This document shows, one piece after another, positions 32,638-43,537 of a stretch of DNA of 64,000 nucleotides. The stretch's first letter is position 1. The number at the start of each line of letters is the position of its first letter. The notes under the pieces were generated by a model. That model was not told where the DNA came from, ran no database searches, and worked only from the letters and a program-made list of their open reading frames with translations. Source of the DNA: Bedellia somnulentella (lineage: Eukaryota > Arthropoda > Insecta > Lepidoptera > Bedelliidae); the NCBI GenBank assembly GCA_963576735.1, contig OY755176.1, positions 10,463,423 to 10,527,422 of the forward strand, written 5' to 3'. The translations under genes were made by a program, and so were the position numbers.

Positions 32638-32638
32638 T

Positions 32639-34006
32639 TTATGTGTGGGTGTATAGCCAAACTAAAAATAGCCGGACCCAGAGGATCCACGATAATTTTC
32701 CACGATGAATCAATTTAGACGGTGAACTATAGCATTGCCAAAGATAATTATATAAATCCGGAGTTTGGTCTTTAACTGCTGCCAGCAAGGCGGCTCTATC
32801 GACTGCATTGAAAGCATTTTTAACATCAACTTTCAACAGAACGCTATCCTGACAATGCTGTAGGAACGCACGGACACCATGAACAGCTGCCTCACATCCG
32901 CCGCTGGTTCCGAAACCTAGTTGTACAGGCTCAAAGTAATTTTTAATATCCTTGATATGTTTACAACATATTTTCGAAACCAGACGACGGATGGTGTTTC
33001 CTACAGCTATTGGCCTGATACCTCCATCTTTTTTAGTAAGTGCACAAAGGCTAGCGCCGTATAAAAGGTCTATTATTGAATTGCAAACTTTACCACTTAG
33101 GCAGAGATTAACCAAACGCGTTATTTCACCCAAAAGTACCCTACCAGCTTCCCCGACGGAGAAACTCAACAAATCTTTAAAGTGTTGAGGAGTTAATCCG
33201 TCGAGTCCGCCAGCAGAACCGTTTCTGAAAGTAAATATCGCATTTAGAATCTCTGCCGAAGTGGCTTCTGGTGAACTCATACTAAAATCAGGAGGTTCAG
33301 GCATTCTTAACGTCTCTGTTGGAAGAGGATGCTTTGCTCTCAGAGACTCCATAGTCTCTTGATTGTCAGTGGCAATAACATCACAGGAAAAAAGCAGTTC
33401 TGCTGCACCTTTGATATCTCCAACGCCTAATCTTGTTTCTATTTTTTTAATTTTATTACATATTTTATTTTTATTAGTAAATAATTTTGTATTTAAAATA
33501 ACCGGATCTGGGACCGGAAAAATGCATTGGCTCTTAATTTTTTGAGTGAGTGAGCTATTGCGATCTCCTTCATTTTTACTTACTGCTAGTACAGCATATG
33601 AAAAGCCAAAAAAATTTTGCCAATTTTCTAAGTCATTGTTATCAACCAAGCTCTTTATAGTTAGGGCTAGGGATTTAGCAACATGCGCCCTAGCTCCACG
33701 GGGAATCCTTTTAACAATGGGTATAGATGATTTCCATGCTGAAATTGATTGCCAAAATAAAGAAACGGGTGGGTTTGTCGGTCTGATGGTATTATTAGAA
33801 CTTTGTATGGAAGATATGGAAGCGTTGGAAAGATGGCAATTTTTTAGTTGAGGATGACATCTTGATATATGTATATTTAATCCTCTCTTCCCCTTAAAAG
33901 ATCGTGGTTGACTACAATGTGGACAAATTTGGAATTCAGAGTTATCACTGACACTCGTAGCCGTAGTCTGTAAATTGGGCACATCAACACAATTGCTTGC
34001 ATACAT
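32639..34006 (-). pseudogene. Zinc-finger plus partial reverse transcriptase ORF of an unusual non-LTR element
   Basis: A 455-codon ORF. Residues about 28-52 hold a C2H2 finger, CPHCSQPRSFKGKRGLNIH...CHP. The RT domain begins around residue 260, with GLDGLTPQHFKDLL, then LTKKDGGIRPIAVGNTIRR, QLGFGTSGGCEAAVHG and KVDVKNAFNAVDR (motif A, catalytic Asp). The finger plus the GGIRPIAVG phrase fits early-branching, R2-like non-LTR elements rather than RTE or Jockey. The exact clade (for example Utopia/NeSL-like) is uncertain. Near the C-terminus a deletion shifts the frame: in the next frame the sequence reads DPLGPAIFSLAIHPHI, the continuation expected after motif B. The catalytic YxDD and everything after it are absent because the piece ends at a SINE-B junction. 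The long open frame in a truncated copy suggests it is fairly young or conserved. Confidence 0.75.
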
Positions 34007-34640
34007 TAGGTTGTAAAATTAATGCCTTTTGTACAAGAAAGTTCATATAAGTTAAAAAATATATACATATTTACAGAGTAATAAAAATAATACTAAATCA
34101 ATAACAAACTCAAATGTAAATAAACAGTGTAGTTGCGTGTGACGTTGCGTCACTCCGTTGTAGAATGCCTCGCCAACCTCAAGCGTCTGTAATCATTTTC
34201 AGCCAATAGGCTCTCGTTATATGTCTTGTTGCTATGGTGAATTTTCGGTTGCTAAGATACTTTGTACCTCCTATTTTGAGTTGAGTTGCGCACTCAAATT
34301 GTTTATTTTTGCTTGTCAAAAAAAAAATTCACTATTTTGATTTTGACGAAAATATCTATGTGGCTCGCCAAAAATTCAACAAATTTTATGTAGGTTCACT
34401 TCTCGGTTTTCGAACTATATTTTTATATGTGTCAATTATCACAATTTACCGCCATATCATCAGAAATAAATACTTTTAGTGAGCACGATGTGTACGTGAC
34501 CTAGTTATTATTATCCATAGCTTCATTAGACATATCTCTAAATGATACGTCTAATTAAGCTGAGTGTATTCAGATTATATTGATTATGAAACCGCAGTGA
34601 ACTTATTGCATTATAATATATTGGAATTTCTTATTCCTTA
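34007..34640. other. Unassigned; upstream of the zinc-finger RT ORF
   Basis: Could contain the 5' UTR of the minus-strand element. No boundary or duplication is visible. Confidence 0.3.
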
Positions 34641-34643
34641 TAT

Positions 34644-35625
34644 TATTCAAAACGATTGCCACTATTTTTCACAAAAGCCTTCAATCTTCGCGGCCAGTCT
34701 TCAATAGCAGCACGACCCATATTCATTTTGATATCGGTCACTGCTTTAGTCAATGATAACTTTAGGCTGCTCCAATTTTTGTGAGGTTTAGAACAGAATT
34801 TCTTCTCCAATTCCTGCTAAATTTTGTAATCCAGTAGATTGAGGTTAGGGCTAGATGAGGGCCAATCTTGATGCCCTAATAGCTCGACATTCTGGCGCTC
34901 AAACCACTCCTGAGTTGTTTTGGCCTTATGAGCAGGTGCAGTGTCCTGTTTAAACACAAATGGTCATCCTCCATAGTGTGTCTGGGGCAGATCTTTTACT
35001 ATGCGATCTAAAACCGTGTCTCCGTACACTTTTGCACTTGTTTTGACACCTTTTTCACAAAAATGCACTTCAGTAGGGCCATCGTAGGACACTCGCCACT
35101 AAATCATGATTGATGATGGATGATGACCGTGCTGCACTCTAGGAATGGCATTTCCAGCGGCCGCAGAGTTGGTAGCGTACACCCTGTCATTTTTTTGTTG
35201 TATCTCTCCTAAATATAAAAAAAAACTCGTCTGTAAACAGGATATCGCGGTGTCTTATTCTTGCGTACAGTTTAAGCAATACTTTAGATTTTTTGGCTCT
35301 CATAGCTATCAGACGCGCTTTTAGAATATGTTTATATTTTTTTCGGTAAGCTAGTAGTCCCAGGTCTTCATCAAGTATTTTTTTACGGTACTTTTGGTTC
35401 AACCAATCTTCAAAGACGTCAATTTCTACTTGCGGTCAGGATTTCTTGCCCTGGAGTCCCTGGAGTCCTAACGGAACGAAGTCTGCCAGTTCTTTTCTTG
35501 TCATCGATACTAGAGGTTTCATTGTACCTCTTGATGGTACGGTATACGAACCTCATCGTCAGTTTTAATCTTTAAATCAAGTTGAATATCGTCTTTGGTG
35601 GACGGCCGCCACGGTGCAATACAAT
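34644..35625 (-). pseudogene. Tc1/mariner-superfamily transposase, pseudogene
   Basis: Read on the minus strand, the coding relic starts near 35625. A helix-turn-helix region comes first, with VYRTIKRYNET...KKRTGRLRSVRTP. Next are ARIRHRDILFTDEFF (first catalytic Asp in FTDE), NDRVYATNSAAAGN, HHPSSIM and WRVSYDGPTEVHFCEKG. VFKQDTAPAHKAKTTQEWF holds the second Asp. SSPNLNLLDYKI is where the third acidic residue of the SPDL phrase is Asn, and the relic ends KNSGNRFE-stop at about 34646. In-frame stops occur at three places: near 35101 (IM I*W), 34964-34966 (GG*PFVF) and about 34814 (KI*QEL). There is also a frameshift in a T-run near 35217 and at least one near 35400. Transposases of this family cut and paste DNA at TA sites. 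Terminal inverted repeats were not found. Confidence 0.8.
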
Positions 35626-36335
35626 TACTGTTACTCAGTTCTCTTTGCGAGTCTACTCCATGTAAAAAAATAATAAATGTAATTGTGATTAAGCAGATTA
35701 TTATTAAAAAAGTAATTGAAAATCGAACACCATTTCATATTTTTGTGTAGGTGTTCTTTTTGTAAAATAAATGGCCAGTGACAGTATTTAAGAACCGACT
35801 AGGTATGTTTGTAACCATAGATGCATTTATAGAGAAACGTGGATGGTTGTGCGCGCTCATATGTGGCACTTAAATAACAGGCTAAATGGCTCAACTCACT
35901 TTAGTCGCACATTATTTTTATTTATCAAAATATTCGAGAATGCCGTCGTGTGTGATGATGATGAGATTTTGCACAAACTATAGTAGAAAAACTACCAAAA
36001 TTATGGGGTTACTTATCATTCATAAGTATTATAAATTTACAACGTTTTAATTATAATTTATAATGAATTAGGTGTATCGTGTTAAATTGTGTGCATAGAT
36101 TTAAATTATTCTCAGTCTAACGGTCGTCTTAGTGTCATATTTCACGGCGGTGCAGAGAAAATATGTTTATCGCTTGTTATGAGATGTGCTATCTCGCCTA
36201 GATTTCAAATGTATTTCTTGGTGTATTGTTTGGATACATTTCTAGTGGTGTGCGGACATCTGCCGCAATCCGTGCCGCTCGTAAGCGTTTCCTGGTAAAT
36301 AACCTATCTAACGTTTTTGGGTACATCTATGTTCG
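35626..36335. other. Unassigned
   Basis: No supported feature. Confidence 0.4.
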
Positions 36336-36339
36336 TAAC

Positions 36340-36422
36340 ATAAAGGTAGCCCTCAGCAGACTTCGAACCCGCGACCACTGTACCCAAATTCTAGTCACCT
36401 CGGCCACCGATGACGGGGTCAA
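36340..36422 (-). mobile_element. tRNA-like SINE head or tRNA pseudogene
   Basis: The minus strand reads 'tcggtggccgaggtgacta' (A-box-like) and 'gtcgcgggttcgaagtctgc' (B box), spaced as in a tRNA. The acceptor stem does not pair, so it is not a working tRNA. Confidence 0.45.
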
Positions 36423-36453
36423 ACAATATAGCATAATATATTTTCAATAGAAA

Positions 36454-37775
36454 TTAACCCTTTACCACCTACCACCTATTTTTATCATACAACCACCTAC
36501 CATACGTCTCAAAGACGGGGAGGTGAAATAACATCATTTTGTAAAATTTATAGCGGAGAGGTTTCCTATTAAATTAAAATTGCATCGAGAATGTATCAAA
36601 CTATTTATTAAATAAAAAAAGGCATATTTATTTAGTTTTTTTTAATACTATAATCTCAATTAACAAACATCATTCCTTGTTTTAAGCTTAGAAAAGGCAG
36701 TACTTAAAAATTTGATGAAAAAAATCAATCGCATAGGATAAGAACTTCTTTCTTATTTTTTTTAACTACTACAGTAATCAACAGCTATTATAAAATGTAG
36801 GTTTCAATCATATAATAAAATCTTCAACAAAATTGCAGGTGATCAATATTATAGTTTTTCACGACAGTGAATGCACATTTTCTTAGGGCATTCAATGCAA
36901 ATTGAGTTTTTTTAAAACACATATAATTGTGTTCTGCGTTTTTTTTTTTGGAGTCACATGTGGAATATTATTTACGGACTTTTAGACTTTCTTCAGCACT
37001 GCTGCTAATTGGAAGTGCTGATGATGGAGTTGTTTCATTGTTGCTGTTGAGAATGCATCGTAGTGAGATTCTGATGTCGCATAGAACTTTTACAATTACA
37101 TCTGGCTCCCCTTTTCTGGGATTTTTAGCCATGAATATGTGTATGTATGTATGTGGCTTTCAATTCTTTGTTCTTGGGCTTTAGTAGATAATCGGACGAC
37201 GACGTAACTATTTGAAGCCGAAAAAGCGAGAAGCCTGTAAAATACATCTAATGGCTATATCCGTGTCCGACAAGCTGTTGTATAATTGGAGCATCTTTGG
37301 TCTAGCAGATCTACTCCAATTTAGGTCTGATTGTAGAAAAGTATAATTCACGGTGTTTTTGTAGCCTCGTTAACTTCTGGCATGTGATGTGTACTCGATA
37401 CTAATATATTATCTTTCGTAAAGCCAAAAACCAAAGCTACATTCATCGTTTGGTAATTTTTTCTCATCCGAATCGTCTTCCTCCAACCAACACTCAAAAA
37501 TTCTGTCACTAGGTGTCATCTTTACCCAAAACTATAACAATGAAAAAAATGACACAACCACCTACCATACGACTCTCAGACGCAATACGATAGTTTATCA
37601 CTTATTAGAGACCAACCCGCGCACCTACAACCTCGACGAGCGATTGCGCGGTACTTACAGACGCAGGGGGAAGGTACAGGAAAGCACGAGTCTGTACGTG
37701 TTTCACCCGTCAAAATATGAGCGGTTTTAACTTTGCTAAAGTCTGTGAGACGTATGGTAGGTGGTTAAGGGTTAA
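36454..37775. mobile_element. Internally deleted piggyBac element with TTAA duplications
   Basis: Element 36458-37771 (1314 bp) lies between TTAA at 36454-36457 and TTAA at 37772-37775. Both ends read CCCTTWACCACCTACCA toward the inside, and the terminal CCC...GGG with TTAA is the piggyBac signature. A subterminal motif 'ccacctaccatacg' plus 'tctc' recurs at 36493-36510 and 37558-37579 (plus) and 37743-37764 (minus), likely transposase-binding repeats. The interior holds the start and the end of a transposase gene on the minus strand. Confidence 0.88.
36849..37519 (-). pseudogene. piggyBac transposase, N- and C-terminal parts fused by internal deletion
   Basis: ATG at 37519 starts MTPSDRIFECWLEEDDSDEK, the acidic N-terminus common in piggyBac-type transposases. 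After about 28 residues the sequence jumps, with a frame change, into the C-terminal part: FTKDNILVSSTHHMPEV, then IGVDLLDQRCSNYTTACRTR. The GVD...DQ...Y phrase belongs to the late catalytic region. The remainder is KNPRKGEPDVIVKVL and a Cys-rich end, CIECPKKMCIHCREKL-stop (TAA 36849-36851). The Cys/His cluster corresponds to the C-terminal zinc-binding domain. Several stops and frameshifts interrupt the C-terminal portion, and the catalytic core with the first Asp residues is gone, so it cannot be active. Confidence 0.8.
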
Positions 37776-38888
37776 GAGGATTGCTTCGGTACTTATTGTA
37801 GGTATTCAACAGTATTCAACAGTGCTATTAGTGTCTGGTCTGACACAAAATGGCTGGACATTAAACTATTTTCGGCTTCGTTTACCGCAACTCCACGGTA
37901 CACAACTTTGTGAAATACTAATATACAAAAAAAAATACATTTTACACAAGTTTTATTTATTATGCAATCATTTATTATTATTTTGAATCCTTACAAAAGG
38001 TTTTAATAATACAAACTTTATTTTTGCATTACTTTGGTTTTCTATACTAATATTCTAAAGAGAGAATGTTTGTATGTTATGGGTGATTAGGGTGATTACC
38101 CAATTAACAATTTAAAGTCGTTCAGTAGTTGAGTTAACGTTATTTTGTTACCACTGTTCGTAAAAGCTATGTCACACTAATGTTAGAATAACGTTTACTA
38201 AACGCGAAAAGGGCCCCAATTATACGACCTTTAATGTTGTATAATGGTCATACAAAAGTCAGAAGATGACTCCGTTAACGTCATTTAAAAGTCGTGTGAA
38301 CGTTTATGAATTACTACTTTCATCGCACAGTAGTCGCACCGTAACTTTACAACCACCTGTTTGGTTATATTGCGGTCGTACAGATGTTTTTGAATTATTA
38401 AAACGTTTTATATGAGTCTAGTAACAACCCCTGAAAGGCTGCTTAATATTTCTTGTTAGTTGTTGTTTTTATTTGGAGATTTAAGTGCAAGATAAATAAT
38501 TACAAGGAAGTAAGGGAAAAGAAATTAGAGTATTATGTGACTTTCATATTTTGCTTACAATGTTTGTCTTTAATACCGTGTAGTTCGACTGGGAATTTAA
38601 GTTTTACGATAATATACCTATGTAAATACAATTCATATTTTCATGCCCCTTCTTAGTTTTGTGTTTAAAACATCATATTTTTATTACCAAAAATAAATTT
38701 ATTTTTAAAAAATGTCAGACATATTGCTTTGGTTGCATACTTACCTCTTTATGACGTTTTAAAGACACAAAGTTTTTTTAAGGTTATTTTAAGACCATGC
38801 AATTCGCCATTAAAGCTAGCTATTAGGGTTCCTTATAACATTTAATTATTTTTTTATACATATAACAAATAATGTTGCAGTACAGATA

Positions 38889-38963
38889 CGCAAAAGAAAA
38901 GTAAGACCTAATGTGGAGGTCTGAAAACCGGGAACCTCCACATCCAGTCTTAGTTTTTCTGCG
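38889..38963. repeat. Hairpin with arms of about 30 bp
   Basis: The left arm 38889-38920 ('cgcaaaagaaaagtaagacc' ... 'atgtggaggt') pairs with the right arm 38934-38963 ('acctccacat' ... 'tctgcg') with a few mismatches around a 13-nt loop. Confidence 0.75.
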
Positions 38964-39591
38964 TTTTCATACTATAACAATATTCGTTAATTAAAATTTG
39001 ATAAATCGCCAAATGTAAAAGGTATGTAAATGTATTTTTATAATAGTTTTTTTTAATGTGTCAACATTAACCTAAATTAATTATCTTTAAATTTATTTTA
39101 GGTAAAACCCATTCTTAGCAAAAGTAAAGAAAAATTTATAAGTAACTTCTATCGGAAATATGGTTGAATATTTGTATCATATTCTAATAATTGTTTCAAT
39201 AAGCATACAATTTTCTATTTATGATTTCACATGGTAATTAAAATACTTAAAATCAATAATTATATTTAATTTATTTTGAATAAATCCTTAACAAAGTGTG
39301 GACGAGAGGTACAAAATATACATATTCATTATAAGGAATGCCAACAATTTAACATTTGACATTCTCTACAAAATACGTAGATTCCGATTTAATGATGTTA
39401 TTCATATCACACATATGTATAAACTTTTGAGTGCATGATGAGAAATTTTAGAGTCAAGAGTCCAATATTTCAAATTCTCCTGAAAGGTATTATCTTTTTC
39501 ATTATCTGTATCCAAGATTATATTAATCATTTCTTTTTACTGGACAGTGACAAGACAATGATCACTAAGATAGTCTTCTGAAAATATACAT

Positions 39592-39818
39592 ACATATACT
39601 CACGGCCACAAATCCCTGTAAGGGGTATCCAGAGCTAAGGAATTAGAAAATCCTCAGTCGCTCCTGCAAAATTGAGTGGGGAAAAGATGGTTAAGTAAAG
39701 GTTGTTGGTGATGGGTCTCCAACCGCATCGACCAATAATCCCTTAAAAGCCCCAATACCGTTAGTCGCCTCTTACGTACAGAAACGGGGTAGTGCTATTC
39801 TAAGCCGACACTACACGG
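39592..39818 (-). mobile_element. SINE-B copy
   Basis: 'catatactcacggccacaaa', 'ggtctccaaccgcatcgacc' and 'aagccgacactacacggc'. The 'acccaccgg' segment before the 5' end is deleted in this copy. Confidence 0.85.
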
Positions 39819-41191
39819 CGAGAAATTAAAAACATAACATTTAAAAAAAAAAATTATAATAAATACCAAAACAAAGATGACTGATGAAAAGTTTACTATA
39901 TATTTTTTGGTGGCCGCATTAGGAACACTTTTAACAAATTCAACTGTTTAACTGCTAACAAAATTAAATAAAATATCACATGTATTAAATAAAACCATTT
40001 TAGCATTACTATTAAAATTTATCAATCAATAAAACATTTACTGATATAAAGAAAATTCGATATCGTAAAAAATCCTTAGCGATATTTTAATACTTAATAA
40101 GCTAAATTAGTACTGAACCATTTGTTGATCTTGCGTTGTACCCTTTTCTTCTTCAACATTATTTGTGGTTAATACCAAGGTAGCCTTGTACTTTTTAATA
40201 ATTCGTAATGTCGAGATACTGTTTTTTTGAAAGCTCCACTATGTTTAAGTTTTCTCCATGAATAATTCGATATCATTTTTCGCATCAAACGTTACGTAAA
40301 TATGGCGGCCAAGGCGTTTTAAGGTCAAAACTTAACTCTAATGTGACTACAAAGTCAGGGCATGACATTAAATGGACATAATGTAATATAAAAGTTATAT
40401 TTGAGTTGTAACCAAACAACTAAGTCATTTAAGTGTCTTAAATTGACTGCTGTATGACATACTAGTGACCGTTTTATAAACGTCAATGTTAAAACCTGTA
40501 TACAACTACTGCATTATATAAATGTCATATAATGGTTTGCCAAGCACCAAATTTTGTCAGTTGGAAACGTTTATTCGACTGTAACGTTAGTATGACTATT
40601 GCGTGGTCGTACAAACGTATTAGCTAAAACTTAAATAAAACGTTATATACTTTAGTCTTGCCAACGTTGCTATGACTAGTTTAATATAACATATTCGTCG
40701 CACGACTAAATAGTTAAATGAAATACGTCTATAGGATCTAGTAATCATCTAATTACTGTTATAGGACTGCTATTCAACTTTATGTCGTGCAAATAATGAC
40801 TTATACGACGTTTTTGTTTATTGGGTACCCATTACTACCATTATATATATGTTATGGGAACTACTGCACCGATTTTAATAATTCTTTCACTAATAGAACG
40901 CTACATTCTTTAGAAGTAACAAAGGCAAAATATTCAAATATAATTTAATTTAGGGTTCCGTTCGTAAATTCGAAAAAAGTAACACAAGGTGTAAAAAATA
41001 TATCTAAAACCGCATTCACTACAAAAATTGACAGATATAGAACAAAAAAATTATTTACAATATGAATGACAGTAAATATTTATAAAAAGTCTGTAAAAGC
41101 ATATGTCATTCTTCTTTAAGTTAGTCATAACATAACATAATATCGATGCACAATTTTTCAATAAAATAAGTTGCTTTCCCATCGTAACATA

Positions 41192-41391
41192 TTTGCTAAG
41201 GAACTAGAAACTTCTCAGCCACTTTTGAAAAATTTTGTGGGGAAAAGATGGTAAAGTAAAGGTTGTTGGTGATGGGTCTCTAACCGCATCCCCCAAAAAT
41301 CCCTTAAAAGCCCGAATACCGTTAGTCGCCTCTTACGTATACCCATCGGCAGAAACGGGGTAGTGCTATTCTAAGCCGACACTACACGGCT
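41192..41391 (-). mobile_element. SINE-B copy lacking its 3' tail region
   Basis: Starts at 'gctaaggaactagaaact' and ends 'aagccgacactacacggc'. The 'tactcacggctataaat' 3' end is missing, so it is 3'-truncated or was recombined. Confidence 0.8.
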
Positions 41392-41651
41392 AATTTTTAA
41401 CCTAGATTAATATGAACTGAACATTTGTCCTTATTAACTTAAGTGATTTTATAAATATGAGCTTTTGATGTAATGATTTTTGCTCTTTGCAACGTAAGAT
41501 TTGAACTTATAATTTAAAAAAAAATACAATTTAATTAAAGCGCGACGTCACTTTCCCGCCCCGCCCGCTCGGCTTCGAAGGGAGGAAGACGAAACATATA
41601 GGGTAGTGTTATAAACTGACAAACCTGAAAAGTTACACTAAAAACTCCTAG
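41392..41651. other. Unassigned; short GC-rich patch at 41540-41590
   Basis: 'gcgcgacgtcactttcccgc' and 'cgcccgctcggcttcgaag' stand out in AT-rich surroundings. No associated gene is seen. Confidence 0.3.
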
Positions 41652-42042
41652 GTACGATGATGCGACATGATAGTCCAGTGGGTAGAACACCCTCCCGAAA
41701 ACAGAAGGGCGTGAGTTCCAATCCTGGGACGGGCCTACACCAATTTGTCTTTTCTAAAGTCATATGTGTGGTTCATTTATCATGTTTGCTAACGGTGAGG
41801 GAAAACATCGTGAGGAAACCCACATGGCTGAGTTGTACTTAGTCATGTGACAGTGTATTCGTTCAAAACGGCGATAGGCCTGCCCCCTATCACGTGAGTA
41901 CACTGTCTAAGCAAAACGTGGGTACCTTCTCTGGAAACTAGATGGCGCTTGCCATGTGAGTTCAGGAGTATTGGTACCTCTGCCAACCCCTTCGGGGATA
42001 AATGGCGTGAACGTTTATGTTTATGTTTATATGTACGATGAT
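41652..42042 (+). mobile_element. SINE-A copy (A2) with perfect 10-bp target duplications
   Basis: 'gtacgatgat' occurs at 41652-41661 and 42033-42042. The SINE (41662-42032) has the A box 'tagtccagtgggtag', the B box 'gagttccaatcctgg', A2-specific 'cctcccgaaaacagaag', and a (TTTATG)n tail. Confidence 0.9.
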
Positions 42043-42104
42043 AAACCTGTGTTTGTACTGTGCCCAAAACATACATAGGAGCGTACAATCACCCACACCC
42101 GGCA

Positions 42105-42225
42105 ACCAACAACGACAATCATTATTCATCATGACAATACTTGCTCTGACCGGGGATCGAACCTTACAGACCAAAGAAGTAATTGACTGGGCTATAGCTA
42201 TGGCTTCTGTTGCCGACGAAAAGAT
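42105..42225 (-). mobile_element. tRNA-like SINE head
   Basis: The minus strand carries 'ctatagcccagtcaatt' and, about 25 bp later, 'ggttcgatccccggtca' (B box). It has no acceptor-stem pairing. Confidence 0.45.
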
Positions 42226-42339
42226 CTGAATGGCAATGGGCTAAACGAGTTTTAATGAGCCCTTAGAATAAAACAATAAACGTATTCGATAGCTCCTAGG
42301 TAGAATGTAAGTCCTGTGTTATAATATAAAATGTCTTTC

Positions 42340-42420
42340 CCGACCTGGAATCGAACCCGGGGCTGTCCGGATCGTAGTCTAATCATCTTCCACTAAAGTA
42401 CGATGACCGTCAAACCAAAA
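42340..42420 (-). mobile_element. tRNA-like SINE head or tRNA pseudogene
   Basis: The minus strand reads 'ctttagtggaagatgatt' (A box) and 'ccccgggttcgattccagg' (B box with a nearly complete T-stem). The D and acceptor stems do not pair, so a working tRNA is unlikely. Confidence 0.5.
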
Positions 42421-43535
42421 AAATAATAAGGAAACATAAAATTAAAAAGACATATTGATATAAAGGCCTTCGACGCTTTGAATTAGACTCTCCGAGTGAC
42501 AGCCGATATTAATTCCAAATGCACCGTTTTCTTCAAATACGTAGATATGACTTATTTTGAATTACGAAATATTTTGTATGTGAAAATAAAATGAGTCAAA
42601 CCGTGCGAAGCCAGAACGGTCCGCTAGAATGATATATTTAACTTATCTGTAGAGATAGAGACATGGCTATCTAAATAATTAAAGAGTAGTCAGAGCTATT
42701 GTGATTTCAGGAAGTTAAGACGTAAATCCTTTAGGCTCTTTGTGTTGTATGCACCAGAAAAGAATGGAGCAGTATTGTGCTGTGGTGGAATTTAGTATGA
42801 AAATTACTCCTAATACTATTTTTATTCAAATCAATTTCACTACAATAGTGCAACACAAATATAAATAAGTTTATTACGACTATTGAATATTGAATTTGAG
42901 AAACTATAAATTAAATCAGGCATTCAGACAGCGAGCGTCAGGGACTTGATAGAATAAACTTTCATTTTAGGAATGGTTTTGACTGGTCATCCTTATTATT
43001 ACATTTTCACTATTACTTCTTTTGACTTCCATAAGTCGTTTTCATTTAGCTTTTGAAATTTACAGCCACGAGTGAGTACATTCATGAAAATTCTGTTATA
43101 GTTTCTAACCTTTTAAATGAATATATTAAGTTAACTTTTATCAACCTGATATATATGTTTTTTGGTTTTATATATCTGGCCCTAACATAACACTATTTAG
43201 TGCCGTTGAAGAGTTATTGAAACACGTTACCAATGGTTTCATAAAAATGGACTTGGGGGAAAGCATGTGTAGTGTTCCTGTGAATTTCACTACACTAAAA
43301 CGGCTGACTATTTCTAGTCTCTTTAGGATTTATTAGATCCGACACTTTTGTTAAAACAAGCCCAATGAATTGCTTTAGAAACGAAAATTCTGTCAGTTCA
43401 GCTTAAACGAAACTTTGAACACACTTTATTTCCATTTTGAAGTATTTTTGTTTTCTTTTGTATTTGAACGTTTATTTTTTTCATTGGAATAAATTTATAA
43501 GTACAATGGTATTTTAGTTGTTTCAGTGGAATATT
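42421..43535. other. Unassigned AT-rich stretch
   Basis: No supported feature. Confidence 0.4.
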
Positions 43536-43537
43536 TT

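Larger units (their letters stand above)
38041..40980. repeat. Composite: repeat flanks around a possible inserted element of about 2.7 kb
   Basis: The left edge ('aatgtttgtatgttatggg', about 38066-38085) and the right edge ('atatatgttatgggaactac', about 40845-40863) look like one repeat interrupted at 'tgttatggg'. The right part continues with 'ctgcaccgattttaataatt' and 'tttagggttccg', a common lepidopteran repeat style. The inserted part starts near 'attacccaattaacaa' and ends near 'tttattgggtacccat', giving an inexact terminal inverted repeat. Its arms are rich in 'cgtcgt', 'aacgtt' and 'tacgac' words. A SINE-B (39592-39818) is nested inside. No coding sequence was recognised. Confidence 0.4.

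Noticed and set aside
36927..37184. 85-codon plus-strand ORF in the piggyBac element
   Set aside because: It is antisense to the transposase C-terminus found on the minus strand.
42340..42420. Functional tRNA gene on the minus strand
   Set aside because: The B box and T-stem are good, but the acceptor and D stems do not pair; a SINE head or tRNA pseudogene is more likely.
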